Under the pieces are notes generated by a model. It had not been told where the DNA came from. It saw only the letters and a list, made by a program, of their open reading frames with translations, and did not search any database. This document shows positions 12,773-23,936 of a DNA stretch of 64,000 bases, piece after piece. The DNA comes from Chlamydoabsidia padenii (lineage: Eukaryota > Mucoromycota > Mucoromycetes > Mucorales > Cunninghamellaceae), in contig JAIWND010000010.1 of assembly GCA_025330725.1 (NCBI GenBank), positions 186,001 through 250,000 on the forward strand, in the 5' to 3' direction. The number at the start of each line of letters is the position of its first letter. Within the stretch, counting starts at the first letter, position 1. Position numbers and translations under genes: made by a program.

Positions 12773-13645
12773 ATGGATCAGTTTGGAATTATGGAAGCCT
12801 ATCCTTCACCAAGCCAATGGGATGAACTGTTGAACTCACCAAGCTACAGCGATCTCTTGTCAACTCCTTACTATCCCAGCCCTGAAGTCTCACCATGTAT
12901 GAAAGATAGTTATTATCCTGGCTCTTACTTTTATACATCTTCACCTGAATCTATCTACTCTTACAACATTGGTCATGGGCCAGTGGTTATGCCTGCTGCC
13001 TCTCATTTGATGATGATTCCTCCTTTACAAGAAATGACCGTGGTACCTCCTTCTATCGAACAATTGGATCAATTCATTCAACGTCATGAATCCGCCCTGA
13101 CCTCTTCATCAACATATTGTGCTTCTACTTATTCACCACCTGCGTTTGATGCCACCATGATGGTACCTTCCTTATCCTCCTCTTCTTTGGTCACCACCAC
13201 AAGCATATCCTCTCCACCTTCTACTCCACCTCCAACCAAGGTATCAACAACAAAATCATCACGGGGCTCATCTTCTCTCAAGCAAAAACGATCCAGTGTG
13301 CCCAAGAAGGAAGCAGGAATTAGCAAAAACCTTCCTATTCAATACAACTGTCAACACCCAGGATGTGGAAAGACCTTTAATCGGCCTTACAACTTGCAAT
13401 CACACATGCGCACACATACTACTGATCGACCTTTTGGATGCACCAACTGTGGACGCCGATTTGCTAGACAACATGACCGTAATCGACATGAAAAGTTACA
13501 TTGGGGGATCAAACCTTATGCGTGCCGTCAATGCAACAAATCATTTGCTCGGATGGATGCTTTGAATCGACACCTCAAGGTGGAAAATGGTTGTGCAGGG
13601 AATAATGGATCAAATGGGGAACATTATCATCAAGTCATGGCATGA
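12773..13645 (+). CDS. C2H2 zinc-finger transcription factor, Crz1-like
   Basis: Single exon, 290 aa. A Ser/Pro/Tyr-rich N-terminal region (about 1-185) is followed by three C2H2 fingers: CQHPGCGKTFNRPYNLQSH, CTNCGRRFARQHDRNRH and CRQCNKSFARMDALNRH. The pairing PYNLQSHMRTHT and RPF.C...FARQHDR.RHE is very close to fungal Crz1, the calcineurin-responsive activator of calcium and cell-wall stress genes. The third finger ends KVENGC rather than in a full second His context, as in Crz1. I see no unambiguous PxIxIT calcineurin docking motif, so control by calcineurin is inference. A long 5' leader (TATATATAAA at about 12631) precedes it. Confidence 0.85.
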   Translation: MDQFGIMEAYPSPSQWDELLNSPSYSDLLSTPYYPSPEVSPCMKDSYYPGSYFYTSSPESIYSYNIGHGPVVMPAASHLMMIPPLQEMTVVPPSIEQLDQFIQRHESALTSSSTYCASTYSPPAFDATMMVPSLSSSSLVTTTSISSPPSTPPPTKVSTTKSSRGSSSLKQKRSSVPKKEAGISKNLPIQYNCQHPGCGKTFNRPYNLQSHMRTHTTDRPFGCTNCGRRFARQHDRNRHEKLHWGIKPYACRQCNKSFARMDALNRHLKVENGCAGNNGSNGEHYHQVMA

Positions 13646-13787
13646 TACACTAGGGAAAAAAGGCTCATGGCTTTTAGAATAGATTACACACAGTGCATAT
13701 ATTATAACTTCCTATACCCCATCTTCTCTATTCTTTTTTATTTGCCATCATATATACATATTACATATACATATAGTTATTTATTCA

Positions 13788-13818
<31 letters not shown>

Positions 13819-13937
13819 TACATATCTCTTCCTCATCTTCTTTGTATATAGCTCATTCTTGTATGTTTAAAAATAAAAACCACATATAAAAGTTATCTTC
13901 TTGACGCCTAAAATAAACATAACCTGAAACATCATCA

Positions 13938-13978
<41 letters not shown>

Positions 13979-14384
13979 GTGGCGGGGAACTCTCTGTGTA
14001 CCTTTTTTTAATCACCGCCTTTTGCACTTCTATGCTTATGGATCTTTTCCTACGGATCTTCCGCCTACTCGTGATCAAAAACGGTAAGTAGCACGGTATT
14101 TTTTGGTTACACCTACCAACAACACCTCCTCCCCCCAAAAAAAGCGCCAGCCCACTTTGACTGCCTTAAAAATAAACCACCAGAATTGACTATTATGTAA
14201 AATCACTAAGCCTGACCACCCATCAATTGTCATCCACATCATGTTTTATTATAATACAGTAAAGGAGTACATACACACACACATATATATATAGAGAGAG
14301 ATTACAAGGAAGGGTAAAGTAACTATTAAGTGAGAAGGGGAGAATGATATAAAAAAGTCTATTAGGGGTGATTAGGGGATGTAA
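13646..14384. other. Convergent intergenic region
   Basis: Holds the 3' UTR of the Crz1-like gene, T runs at about 13797-13819 and a 36-T run at 13940-13975, and a short (CA)n/(TA)n/(GA)n stretch at 14273-14300. No gene is seen. Confidence 0.5.
13940..13975. repeat. Poly(T) run of about 36
   Basis: One of the longest homopolymers in the window, between two convergent 3' ends. Confidence 0.9.
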
Positions 14385-15870
14385 TCAAGATACTTTTCGA
14401 GCAGCATAGGCATACCACGTCAAAAAGCTGTTGGCATTGACACATTGAGCAACGACCATTTCCACCCGGTGCCGATAATCATCCAATGACAGGCCCATTG
14501 CAGGTGCTAAAACAGTTGATAGTTCGTCATATCGATGCAAGATAACAGCTGTAAATGCTTCACCTAGTTTGCCCCCCGATCCTATAAAAAAACAAAACAT
14601 GAGTATCAAAGCCATTCCTTCCTTTCAAGTCCTACTTTACCATAATGTACTTTCTTCGAGAGTGATTGGAGTACCTGGAATCCAAAATCCTGTAGCTGAG
14701 GTCCTAATTTTGCCGCCCGATCTGTGTCACGATTCATAGTTGTCATAATTCGTCGCACTATAATACAGAGAGAGAGAGAGAAATGAGTAAAGAAGAAACC
14801 ATCCATCATTCTGATGCTCTATTCGGGGGTGGGGAGGTTCTTTTACATACCTGTTTCTGCAAAAGATTCGATCATAACGGTTCCTGTTGGCTAGATACAT
14901 AACAAAAAAAAAAAAAAAAAAAAAAAAAAAGTGAGTTAGTTGATTCTTGGTCGCCCCCCTCTTCATTACCCTATCACAATAATCAACGATATGAATCATC
15001 CCGCCAGGTTTCAGTACACGATGAGATTCTTCCAAGAGGAACCGCCACTGATCATGATCCATAAATATATTTCGAGCCCGCAAGTGAATGACATCAACAG
15101 ATCTATTTGCCAAAGGAATGGGATCTTTACCAATAGAGGTGACTTGCAAGTTGACATTGCCAAGAGGCGGTAATCCTTCCGGTAGTCGATCCAAACTAGT
15201 GTCAAATCCTATAAATTGCGATTCGGGGAATTGGGTGGCCATATCCTAAATTTTATAATATAAAAATGTTAGTTTATCATGAGTTGTATTATCGTAAAGT
15301 GGATTGGGGTTTTACCAGAATCCATGAGCCATGACCACATCCTAATTCTATTATTAATGCACCTTGGACAAGTTTTGGTAGTACCAGGGATAGCACGTTC
15401 CTTGAAAACGAGCCAATTTCATTAGTCAAAGCATTTTTTCATATATATACTAATATTAATACGACTTACGAAGCAAATAGTTGTTTCAAAGCAAAGTGAA
15501 GCTATTCCAAAAGAGAGAGAAAAAAAAAAGTTTCAATTGTTAGTCATAATGTGAGTTGAGGATCTTTTAAACTACTTACACCATGATCAGCATCTTCAGC
15601 TTGCCAGTTTCGGGGCAAAAAGAAGCTGTTTGATTGAATACCGGTAAAGATAGGAGGTCGAGTTAAAGCAGCATTCTTTTGTCCTTGTTGCTGTTGTCTA
15701 GAGGGTACCGAGTCGACGGTATTACTGTATGATCGATTAAAAGAGTATTTGTGTCGAAGGGAATGTTGACTAGATGACGTTGGAGTAGGTGACCCGAGAT
15801 TACCAATAGTTTGTCGATGAGAATAGGTACTAGACGTATCTTTTGTTCGTTTAGAATGACTTGAGCCCAT
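14385..15870 (-). CDS. Class I SAM-dependent methyltransferase with myristoylation-like N-terminus
   Basis: Exons 15580-15870, 15470-15501, 15316-15400, 14970-15245, 14851-14890, 14641-14757, 14385-14581 give 345 aa. Motif I is ELGCGHGSWIL, followed by FIGFDTS (acidic loop), SVDVIHLRARNIFMDHDQW and LKPGGMIHIVDY, the order of class I methyltransferases of the fungal small-molecule type. The first 95 residues are Ser/Gln/Arg-rich and disordered; MGSSHSKR fits an N-myristoylation signal, suggesting membrane attachment. The frame is open to an upstream ATG at 15954, which would add a hydrophobic stretch, but the promoter element starts just 4 bp from it, so 15870 is preferred. The substrate is unknown. 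Confidence 0.88.
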
Positions 15871-15957
15871 ATCAAGACTAATAAAAAAAAAAAGAAGAAG
15901 AAAGTGGAAGAGAAAGGGAAGGTATTTTTTGCGATAAAGTTCCAATTTAGTCATAAA

Positions 15958-15969
15958 TTCAAATTCCGC
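15958..15969. promoter_or_regulatory. CGGNNTTTNAA promoter element (methyltransferase)
   Basis: TTCAAATTCCGC, 88 bp upstream of the methyltransferase start at 15870. Confidence 0.55.
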
Positions 15970-16250
15970 TCATTCCCGATCATCGATTGAGTGGTTCCAC
16001 AACATCAAGTGGGAGAGGGGGAGAGAAGGGACACCCTTTCATAGCAGTTGTTCGTAATGTGATGTGATAAAACTTCATAAAAGACATGATGTAAAGACTT
16101 TCTATTTATTATTTCCCATGTACATTATAATTTATACTAATCTATAACAAAAAGGAAGATACACATACTAATGGGGAAGAAGGGGATAAGGTAGAATGAT
16201 TCAAAGTGACACTATTTGTGGGGAATGATGAATAACAGTAAAGACATTGT

Positions 16251-16959
16251 TTAAATCTATAGATATATACATAAAACAGGTGATTAGTATGATAGCCCTA
16301 TTTCCCTTTTCAAAACAATACCAACTTACTTCGTCAATATCAAAGTCGAATTCGATTTCATCTTCTTCTTCACCACCAAAGGTTTCGTTTTCGTTGATCT
16401 TGGTAGTATCGGGCAATTCACCATAGGATTTCAGTTGACGAGCTTCTTCGGGTGTATACTTTTGAATCACATCGGCCTTATCATCTTGATATTCACGAAG
16501 AGATAAAAGAATGATATCACCTTGGTTGATCCATACCTTTTTCCGCATTTTACCACGGATATGTGCTAATCGTTTGACACCATCAAAACATTGTGCTTCA
16601 AGACGACCGTTACCAAGCATTTTAACCACTTGAGCATATTCTAGTTGGGAAAAGGAAGGTTGGGTTGTTAGTGATACACCTTGTTGTAGCCATCCTGTTC
16701 TTCTTACCTTGGCCTTCTTCCTTAAAGTCAAGTTCACGCTTGTTGTCTTCGTTTTCGTTCTTTCCTCTTCTTCGGTTTTTACCACCCTAAAGCAAAGTGT
16801 TCATTAGTGCCAATATGTAAAAAAGATGGAAAAGATGGATTTGTTAACCAAGATGGATTAAAACATCAACTTCAAGTTTAAACCCATCCACCCCAATTAC
16901 TTTTTTCCTTTAAACTGTTTTTATTATCCTTTACTTACTTTTCCTTTATTCTTGGGCAT
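16251..16959 (-). CDS. TIF11: Translation initiation factor eIF1A
   Basis: Exons 16939-16959, 16708-16786, 16330-16640, 16251-16256 give 138 aa. It starts [20 protein letters not shown], then [19 protein letters not shown] (OB fold), [19 protein letters not shown] and [19 protein letters not shown], with an acidic tail FDFDIDEI. This is eIF1A, which binds the 40S A site with eIF1 during scanning. The last coding exon is only ATT-TAA, inferred because the GAA|GTAAGT donor interrupts the acidic tail and the next good acceptor gives the expected terminal Ile. An alternative is read-through at that donor, giving a longer non-conserved tail. Confidence 0.93.
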
Positions 16960-17059
16960 TACGTTAAAAAAAGACTATAAATTAAACTAGAGAAGAAAAG
17001 GAAAAAGTAGGAAAACAAGAGTGGCAAGTTTTATTGAGAATCTAAGGAGCCGAGCTACG

Positions 17060-17071
17060 GCGGGATTTAAA
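17060..17071. promoter_or_regulatory. CGGNNTTTNAA promoter element (eIF1A)
   Basis: GCGGGATTTAAA, 101 bp upstream of the eIF1A start at 16959. Confidence 0.6.
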
Positions 17072-17583
17072 TATAATCACATCCCCTAAGGAGTGGCTTG
17101 GTTGCTCATTACCCCTCATTCATGCAACTTTTTATATAAGCGAAACTGGATGTTATCTCTTGGATATTGTAGGTATACCATTAATTGGCATTTTCAGTTT
17201 GATTACTAGTGCTGATAGGTTCCTCGGAAGAGGAATAGGAGGTGGTATCATTGTTCTTTAGATGAGATAATAAATAGATGGCTCTTTTGGTTTGGCCAAG
17301 ACGCTTGAATCCATCAAAGAACCCTTACCTGAGATGCATAAAGGGATGTTGATGATAACAACAACGAAGGACGCATGAATCAATGGTCAGGATTTTGGGT
17401 GGAAAGACTAGAGAAGTCTTTTTTTTTTTTCACTCCATAATGTCAACTCCACTTCTTCAAGGTACCAGCAAGCTATTGATTTTGGAATAATCCTATATTA
17501 ACTGGTAGGAGTGGTTCCAGTCATTTTCCTAATCTAGGTAGATGATGTCCCCCCTTGGGAGATCCATGAAGCGGATCCATGAA
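17072..17583. other. Divergent intergenic DNA between eIF1A and bystin
   Basis: Between the two promoter elements no gene or notable repeat is seen. Confidence 0.5.
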
Positions 17584-17595
17584 GCGGGATTTGAA
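17584..17595. promoter_or_regulatory. CGGNNTTTNAA promoter element (bystin)
   Basis: GCGGGATTTGAA, 88 bp before the ATG at 17683; a pyrimidine-rich leader follows. Confidence 0.6.
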
Positions 17596-17682
17596 AAAAT
17601 TTTCAGGTCTCTCTCTTCTGGCAATTGATTTTTTCATTCCTTCTCTCTTCTCTTTGCTTTTTTTTTATTGAACGATATAATA

Positions 17683-19418
17683 ATGGGTAAAGACAGCACC
17701 AAGACAGTCAAACGTACCCCTCGCCACGATCCTTTGCATGCTCAACTTGCCGATAATCCTGAACATGGGATGCGTAAAGCCACTCGACAAAAGTTTATTG
17801 ATCGCAACAACAAGGAAGACGAAGTAGAGGTAAGTCGTTTTACATGTCTGTCTACTTTATAACTGTTACTGACCATCTTTTCCTACCACTATTGACATGG
17901 ATATTATGACATGCTATGTCTGTTTGGTTGTTGTTGTTTTAGGAATACTTGGATCCCAAATTGTCAAAGAAGATCTTGAACATTGCTCGCCAACAACAAG
18001 AAGAAATTGAACGAAACCGGGAAGACGATGAACCGTAAGTCAAAGGAAAAAGGCTTGACTGATATTTACTAGTTACTAACCCTATTTTTATATACATATA
18101 TGTTCTCCCATAGACCAAGACGATCAGCCGCAAATAGAAAACACGACAATAGCAAAAGCAGTAGTAAGAACAAGTCCTATCCTTTGGGCTTCAATCCTAG
18201 TGATGATGAATTGGACGAAACGGAAATGATGGACGACTATGAAGAATTGGAAATCGACGAAGAAGATGCTGATGTGTTGAACAAGTTTTTACCTAGTGCA
18301 CCCAAAGAACGACGTACCTTGGCTGATATGATTATGGACAAGATCAATGAAAAGAATGCTGCTGATGAACGTAAAGCTACTGGTGTTGTTGATGGTAAGA
18401 AGAAGATGAAGTAAAAAAAAAAGGGGGGGTGGATGATGATATTAATCGTTTTATTTGACTCTTTTCATTCAGATGATGATAGCTCCTTGTCACCGGCAAT
18501 GAATCCAAAGGTGGTGGAAGTCTATACAAAGTAAGTAAAAATAATCAAGTATAGTAACGTAATTAATTACTAATTATCATCTTGGGATTTTAATAGGGTT
18601 GGTCAATTACTAAGTCGTTACAAATCTGGTAAATTACCTAAAGCATTCAAGATCATTCCCTCCTTGAACAACTGGGAAGAAATCCTCTACATCACTGACC
18701 CCGAAAACTGGTCTCCTCACGCCACTTACGAAGCAACACGAATGTTTGTATCCAACTTGAAAGCACAACAAGCCCAGAAATTCTTCTCCTTGGTACTTTT
18801 GGATCGGGTGCGTGAAGATATTCAAGAAAACAAGAAACTCCATTACCATCTCTTCTTGGCGCTGAAGAAGGGTTTATACAAACCTGCGGCCTTCTTCAAA
18901 GGTATCCTCTTCCCTCTATGTGAATCTGGTAGCTGCACTCTGAAAGAAGCGTCTATTCTTGGATCAGTACTAACTCGGGTGTCCATTCCTGTCTTGCATT
19001 CTTCTGCGGCATTACTTCGTTTGGCTGATATGGATTATACCGGTCCCAATAGCTTATTCATCCGTATCCTTCTCGATAAGAAGTATGCTTTACCTTACAA
19101 GGTGGTCGATGCTCTGGTCTCTCATTTCGCTCGCTTCCAAAATGATCCTCGGGAAATGCCTGTGTTGTGGCATCAATCTTTATTGGTTTTTGCTCAAAGG
19201 TAGGGTAAATAAATGATAGACTCATTGAAACTCGTACTCAACTCTCTTCTTTACTTAGATATAAACAAGATATGGTGCCTGAACAAAAGGATATTTTGCT
19301 GGATGTTGTCAAGGCGAAATTCCACCCTGGTATTGGTCCTGAAATCCGTCGTGAAATCATTCATTCTACAACTCGTGATGAAGTCATGGATCAGGACGAT
19401 GTGATGATGATTGATTAG
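17683..19418 (+). CDS. ENP1: Bystin/Enp1, 40S ribosome biogenesis factor
   Basis: Exons 17683-17829, 17943-18034, 18114-18394, 18473-18530, 18597-19199, 19259-19418 give 446 aa. The first ATG ([19 protein letters not shown]) starts a basic/acidic disordered N-terminal half. The conserved bystin domain starts near [19 protein letters not shown] and includes [18 protein letters not shown] sequence ([20 protein letters not shown]), [29 protein letters not shown] and FRDKQDM-like ends. Enp1 is needed for early 18S rRNA processing and for export of pre-40S particles. Convergent gene-free DNA follows. Confidence 0.95.
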
Positions 19419-19952
19419 GAACACTGGGGAACATATTGTTTATTTATTTTAGCTCCTTCTCTCTCCTCTCCCCCATTAGCATAGAACATCATTTACCATA
19501 CTCACTTCCACTCATCATTTTAACATAGCTACTTTATGTGTATCATACAAATTATATCGCTTTATCTAATCAAATAAAAAACATCATTACTTATCCATAT
19601 ACATACATATTGGTACTTGGCTTTGATAGAATGACTTTTGAAAGAATCCTTCACCTCGATGCTTTCTTTCCGTTGATCCGTTTATCTTTGTGATGCATTA
19701 TGGAAGATATTTGCAAACTCCGATACTTTTTTTTTTCTCTTTTTTGGGACCCTGCAGCCCCAAGTCAACACTATTTTGAGTTTAAACTGATTGACACAAA
19801 TGGTCTGAGCGCCTAACTTTCTTGATAAAGATAGTTGGGAATGTGGCATCCATTGACAATTGGGCTTGTAGTGGTCTTTCCAGGTCTGATTAGGGAATAC
19901 GTCTTTGGCAGGTGAAGACTTGCGGGATTTGACAATAGTTTTTCTTCACGAG
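19419..19952. other. Intergenic DNA downstream of bystin
   Basis: Contains promoter-like variants GCAAACTCCGAT at 19713-19724 and GCGGGATTTGAC at 19922-19933. No ORF looks coding. Confidence 0.4.
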
Positions 19953-20445
19953 TCTTTCCCTTCCCCCAGAAATCACGTAATTTGAAACCCAACCAGACTT
20001 GAAAATGAGTGCCGTTAAATTGCCTGAACAAACTGATGCACTCCTCCCACTCTGTATCAAAACACAAATCTCATTATATATCCTTTTTTATTTTATTACA
20101 AAAGTCAGGTCGTAGAACAAAAAATTGACACACAAAATAAAACTTAGTTCAAAACCCGCTTACTCTCGCATGGAATCTTGAGAGAGCTCTAATGCCTCAA
20201 TGGAGGCTGTATAGATTAATACAAGGTTCTTAGTATATTGGTCATTATGTAAAGTTTGTTGGAAATGGGCTAATGAATGCTAATGGTCACTTTTGTCATG
20301 AGCATCACTTGTCCATTAAGGCATTTGAGCTTTCCCAAGATTCAAGGGGAGGGTAAGCGGGTTTTGAAATAAGTTTTGAGTTGTCTGTCAATTTTCAAAG
20401 CCTGTAGGGAGTTCAATTTACGTAATGTTTAGGGGAAGGGAAAGG
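19953..20445. repeat. Imperfect foldback (inverted) repeat
   Basis: The arm 20121-20206 pairs with 20310-20395 (roughly three quarters identity by eye), including a perfect 16-bp core TTCAAAACCCGCTTAC at 20148-20163 and its complement at 20353-20368. Pairing resumes further out: CTTTCCCTTCCCC...ACGTAA.TTGAA at 19954-19986 against 20412-20444. The left arm has about 118 bp more than the right between these blocks. The loop is about 100 bp. Each arm carries one promoter-like element. It may be a decayed foldback/MITE-type element or an inverted duplication of a promoter. Confidence 0.6.
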
Positions 20446-20623
20446 TTTGTTTTTCTTCTCGATGTTGGTTCAAAGGTAAGAGGTTAAGCAGCAGTCTCAT
20501 CGTGCAAAAACCAAAAGTAGTACAAGACAGTTTAAACATCTGCTGATTTACTTTACTGTTTTTGCCGTTGGCTCTAGGAAGAGGATCGTCCATGGACTTC
20601 TCTATCACAGGCCGAAAATTACC

Positions 20624-20635
20624 TGCGGGAGTTGA
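20624..20635. promoter_or_regulatory. Variant CGGNNTTTNAA element (membrane protein gene)
   Basis: GCGGGAGTTGAA, 123 bp before the ATG at 20758; it has one T fewer than the usual form. Confidence 0.35.
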
Positions 20636-20757
20636 ATTGGTAGCGCGAAATTCAGGACAACACCTAATTGGCAGACCTTATTTTTGTGTGATAAAAAGAG
20701 AAAGAAAAAAAAGTTGGGCTCTTTTTTCTTTCCTGTTTTCTTTTTCACTTTCTTTGC

Positions 20758-21847
20758 ATGGCATTGATTCTCAAATATACTCATCTTCTACTCGGTATGT
20801 GACAAGTCTAGTGAAATGAATACAAAGCTCTTTACTGATACTTTGTATTAACCTTTTTATAATGTAGACACTTTTACCAAGACTTGTCTAGTTCTCACCC
20901 TTACATATACCCTTGGCATCCTGTTTATATTGGCTGCGTATCGGAAATGGAGCCTTCGTGATTCAACAAGTGTCAACATGACCGATAACAATAACACTAT
21001 AGCAGAAACAAACTCGAATGACAAGAAAGGCGCGACGACAATGATATCTTCAGGAACCTCGACTTTGACCTCATCACAGCTTCCTACGCAATTGGATACA
21101 GTTTATGAAGTAACGGAATCTGTTACAAAGTCTGGCATTATGCACGACAGCAATCATTTAGGAATCTTGGACGACGGAAACATCCTCGCATTCTCGACAA
21201 AACCACCTTTACCTCAACCTTCATTTTCTACACCATCGCCTCGTTATACTCGACGTCCTCGTGCAAACACACAACCATTTCACTCTTCAACACCACCACC
21301 TTTGACCATGTCACCTTCACTATCAACGTCCACCACCCAATCCAGCCCGGCGCTGTCCCCGTCTTGCTCCTCCACTCTACACCAACGAAGACGACGGGAT
21401 TCACGAGTAGGACAACTCGTACAACAATTTGAAATGGGTGTTGACTCTCGATATTCTGTATCTTCTACCTGTTACAAGGAGGATATCGCTAATAACAAAG
21501 TCAACGATACCATTGCTTCCTTATACAAGATCCATACCGCCAATTCTCCTTCTTCACCAATTGCATGTCAATCTCCTACCAGTAGATCATCATCAGACAC
21601 CACTCGTACTATTGGTCATCGCTCTATTGGTTTCCATCCTGTCTTTACTACTTGGGAAAAACGAGTGACTGAGGCAAACTCGTAAGTTGATCAAGGAGAT
21701 TCAAACAAAACAAAATAAAAAAAAAAGGGGGGGTGGAGTGGGGCCTGATTCTAACTAGACTTCTTTTGTAGATTGATAGTACCTTCACCGTCTCGATCTA
21801 CACCTGCCAGATTAGTCACACGGCGATCATCCACTATATCCCATTAG
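20758..21847 (+). CDS. Single-pass membrane protein with Ser/Thr/Pro-rich tail, unknown
   Basis: Exons 20758-20794, 20868-21681, 21772-21847 give 308 aa. The start was chosen because MALILKYTHLLL joins in frame to TFTKTCLVLTLTYTLGILFI, one transmembrane helix (about residues 18-36), followed by the basic AAYRKWSLRDS. The rest is disordered and rich in Ser, Thr and Pro with RRRRDS near the middle, GQLVQQFEMG and a short conserved-looking patch HRSIGFHPVFTTWEKR. The positive residues after the helix suggest a cytoplasmic C-terminus. No family is recognised; it may be a signalling or cell-wall-related adaptor, but nothing shows that. Confidence 0.65.
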
Positions 21848-22082
21848 ACATACCTTTACTATAGATACACATTACCACTACCTATCACTTTTTTAAATTG
21901 ATTAATTAATTAACGAACTAATAAATAAATAAACAATGGCTTTTACACCACTTCTTTTTTAATATCATTTATTTGATCCATTAATACATGTATATCTATT
22001 TACAATACTATTGTTGCTATTACTGTGTTAACAAATTAAAAAGGGGGTTGTGGGGGGTGGGACTATTACTATAATACTATTA

Positions 22083-23304
22083 CTAGTTGACAGGGCATAT
22101 TAAACCATCATCATCAATGGGATAAACAGTGATGGCGGGCAACCATAGATAGTGAAGGAGATGGAATGTGATTTGGAGAGAAACATTCAATGGTGGTGGA
22201 TCAGTGATGAGATGAGGTCCACATGCTTGATACAATTGTGCAAATGTTGAGTCTGTCATATTACTTGTTGGTGCAACATAATCAATATGGAAAATCGCAT
22301 TGACGGTCTGAGGAGTGGTGTTTAATGTCATCCCAGGTAATGTCGACCAAGCAAAAGGGGTAGCTATATCCATCATCCTATCGTCACTATTATTATTGTT
22401 GGGAGCATTTGTTACTGTTGTTGTCGAGTTGAAGGCATCCAAAGAAGGGAGTGATGAATTCCACGTAGATGGGTGAATAAAAAGCACCAAATCCATTTGT
22501 AAAAGATGCAGAGGAATAAAGTTCGGGCGGTTGTCTAAAGTCAGGTTGAGCTGCCATGTTGACCGATAAAAGGGGTGAGAAGGAGGTCCCCAATCGAGAT
22601 CCTGACCCACCGTATTTGCTGTTGATGCCATGGTGACTTGTGGTAATCGAGGCAGGCAAATGAATAAAAGTACCCCAGTGACGAGGAGTAAAAAACACAA
22701 TATGACAAAGCAACACCGTTTCCAGGAGAAGCCACGTTGATCATTCCAGCAGCAAAAACAACAATACAAGTACCCTGATGTGTGTCGTCGCCAGCCAGTA
22801 GAATCTTGTTTATGCTTTTGTTTTCGGATTTCTTCGGACAGTGAGAGTGTGGTCATGGTCGAATGGAGTAAGGGCCGATGAGGTGCTAGTGTCGCCGAAG
22901 TGGTGCGAGTGGTCGTGGTGATGGTGGTAAGTAAACTATCTTGATGGGCATCTTTATACAATCCAGTGTTAGCTTTATCGTGTTCAAGGTGAAACCCATC
23001 ATTGCCGAGACCCGATGGTGTTGAAGCACATTGTCGTTCAATTTGTTGTGAGGAGATGCTTGAATATGGAAGATAAGAATGTGTTTCTGTTCTTGAGGGA
23101 CATTGCCAAGTGACTTTGCCTGTGAATTAAACAAGGGAAAATGGTGAATAATTTTTTTTTTTTTTACTTTTGAATATGATCGGAATTTAAAATTATAGTT
23201 GACAGCATAATCATACATTGATCTGCAAGACGGCGATTTCGATATGGATCATTCTCATAGTTATCTGGGGTTGATGCCTTATCTGAAGAAGGATCATTTG
23301 ACAT
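22083..23304 (-). CDS. Type II-like membrane protein with LEA2/NHL-like outer domain (tentative)
   Basis: Exons 23217-23304 and 22083-23119 give 374 aa. A polar N-terminal region of about 160 residues, with a Cys-rich patch YLYCCFCCW, leads to one helix FVILCFLLLVTGVLLFI (about residues 164-186). The following part, QLNLTLDNRPNFIPLHLLQ..DLVLFI, has the alternating pattern of LEA2/NHL-like domains that follow a transmembrane helix, and several N-x-S/T sites, so it is probably luminal or extracellular. A shorter form could start at an internal in-frame Met (MTTLSLSEEIRK). An element CGGAATTTAAAA lies inside intron 1 (23181-23192). Function unknown. Confidence 0.62.
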
Positions 23305-23936
23305 TTCTATTTTGTGGTTTTTGCAAAAGAACGAAAAAAGAAAAGAAGAAAGGAATGAAAGAAAGAAAAAAAAGAAAGAGAGAAATCCGGAACCGATAAA
23401 TAAAGGGGAAGTGCATTACCTGGCGATTCTCATGACTTTCTATGTGCATGAATGAGAATATCCCTGTTTTTATCTTTCTTTTTCTTTTTCATAACGATAA
23501 AGTATATAATCTACTAACAAAAAATGTGTAATCCTTGATTCAATTGTCTGTTTCCTATAGTGACCAACAACCCCATTGAGTAAATGTAGCCATCACATAT
23601 GAGTTTACATCCTGTATGACCAGTAAGGTACACACACACACACACCCTATTCTTTATGTACTCCTTTGTGATATTGTTCAAGAGTAAGATTAAAGTTTTC
23701 AGTGGTAAAAGAGTAATCTCCTGAAAACAAGTCATCTTTTTCTCCAGTATGTCAGTTGATAATTGTTTTTTTTTTTATTATTATTATTATTACCGACGAT
23801 TATATAAAAAGGGACAAAAGGGGAGGAAGTGAGGGAGGGGGGATATTTGGTATAAAGGTAATTTAAAAGAAGCAATATACAAATACTATCTACAACTAGA
23901 GTGACATATATACGTATAACTAACTATATCCTATTA
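23305..23936. other. Upstream region of the membrane protein gene and 3' flank of RAE1
   Basis: Purine-rich 5' leader on the minus strand (23330-23390), a (CA)n of about 7 units at 23631-23644 and an (ATT)n stretch at about 23776-23793. No gene and no standard promoter element seen. Confidence 0.45.

Noticed and set aside
13667..13870. 67-aa Phe/Tyr-rich ORF after the Crz1-like gene
   Set aside because: Produced by the T runs in the 3' UTR.
15871..15954. Longer start for the methyltransferase
   Set aside because: This ATG lies only a few bases from the promoter element, where genuine starts lie 80 bp or more away.
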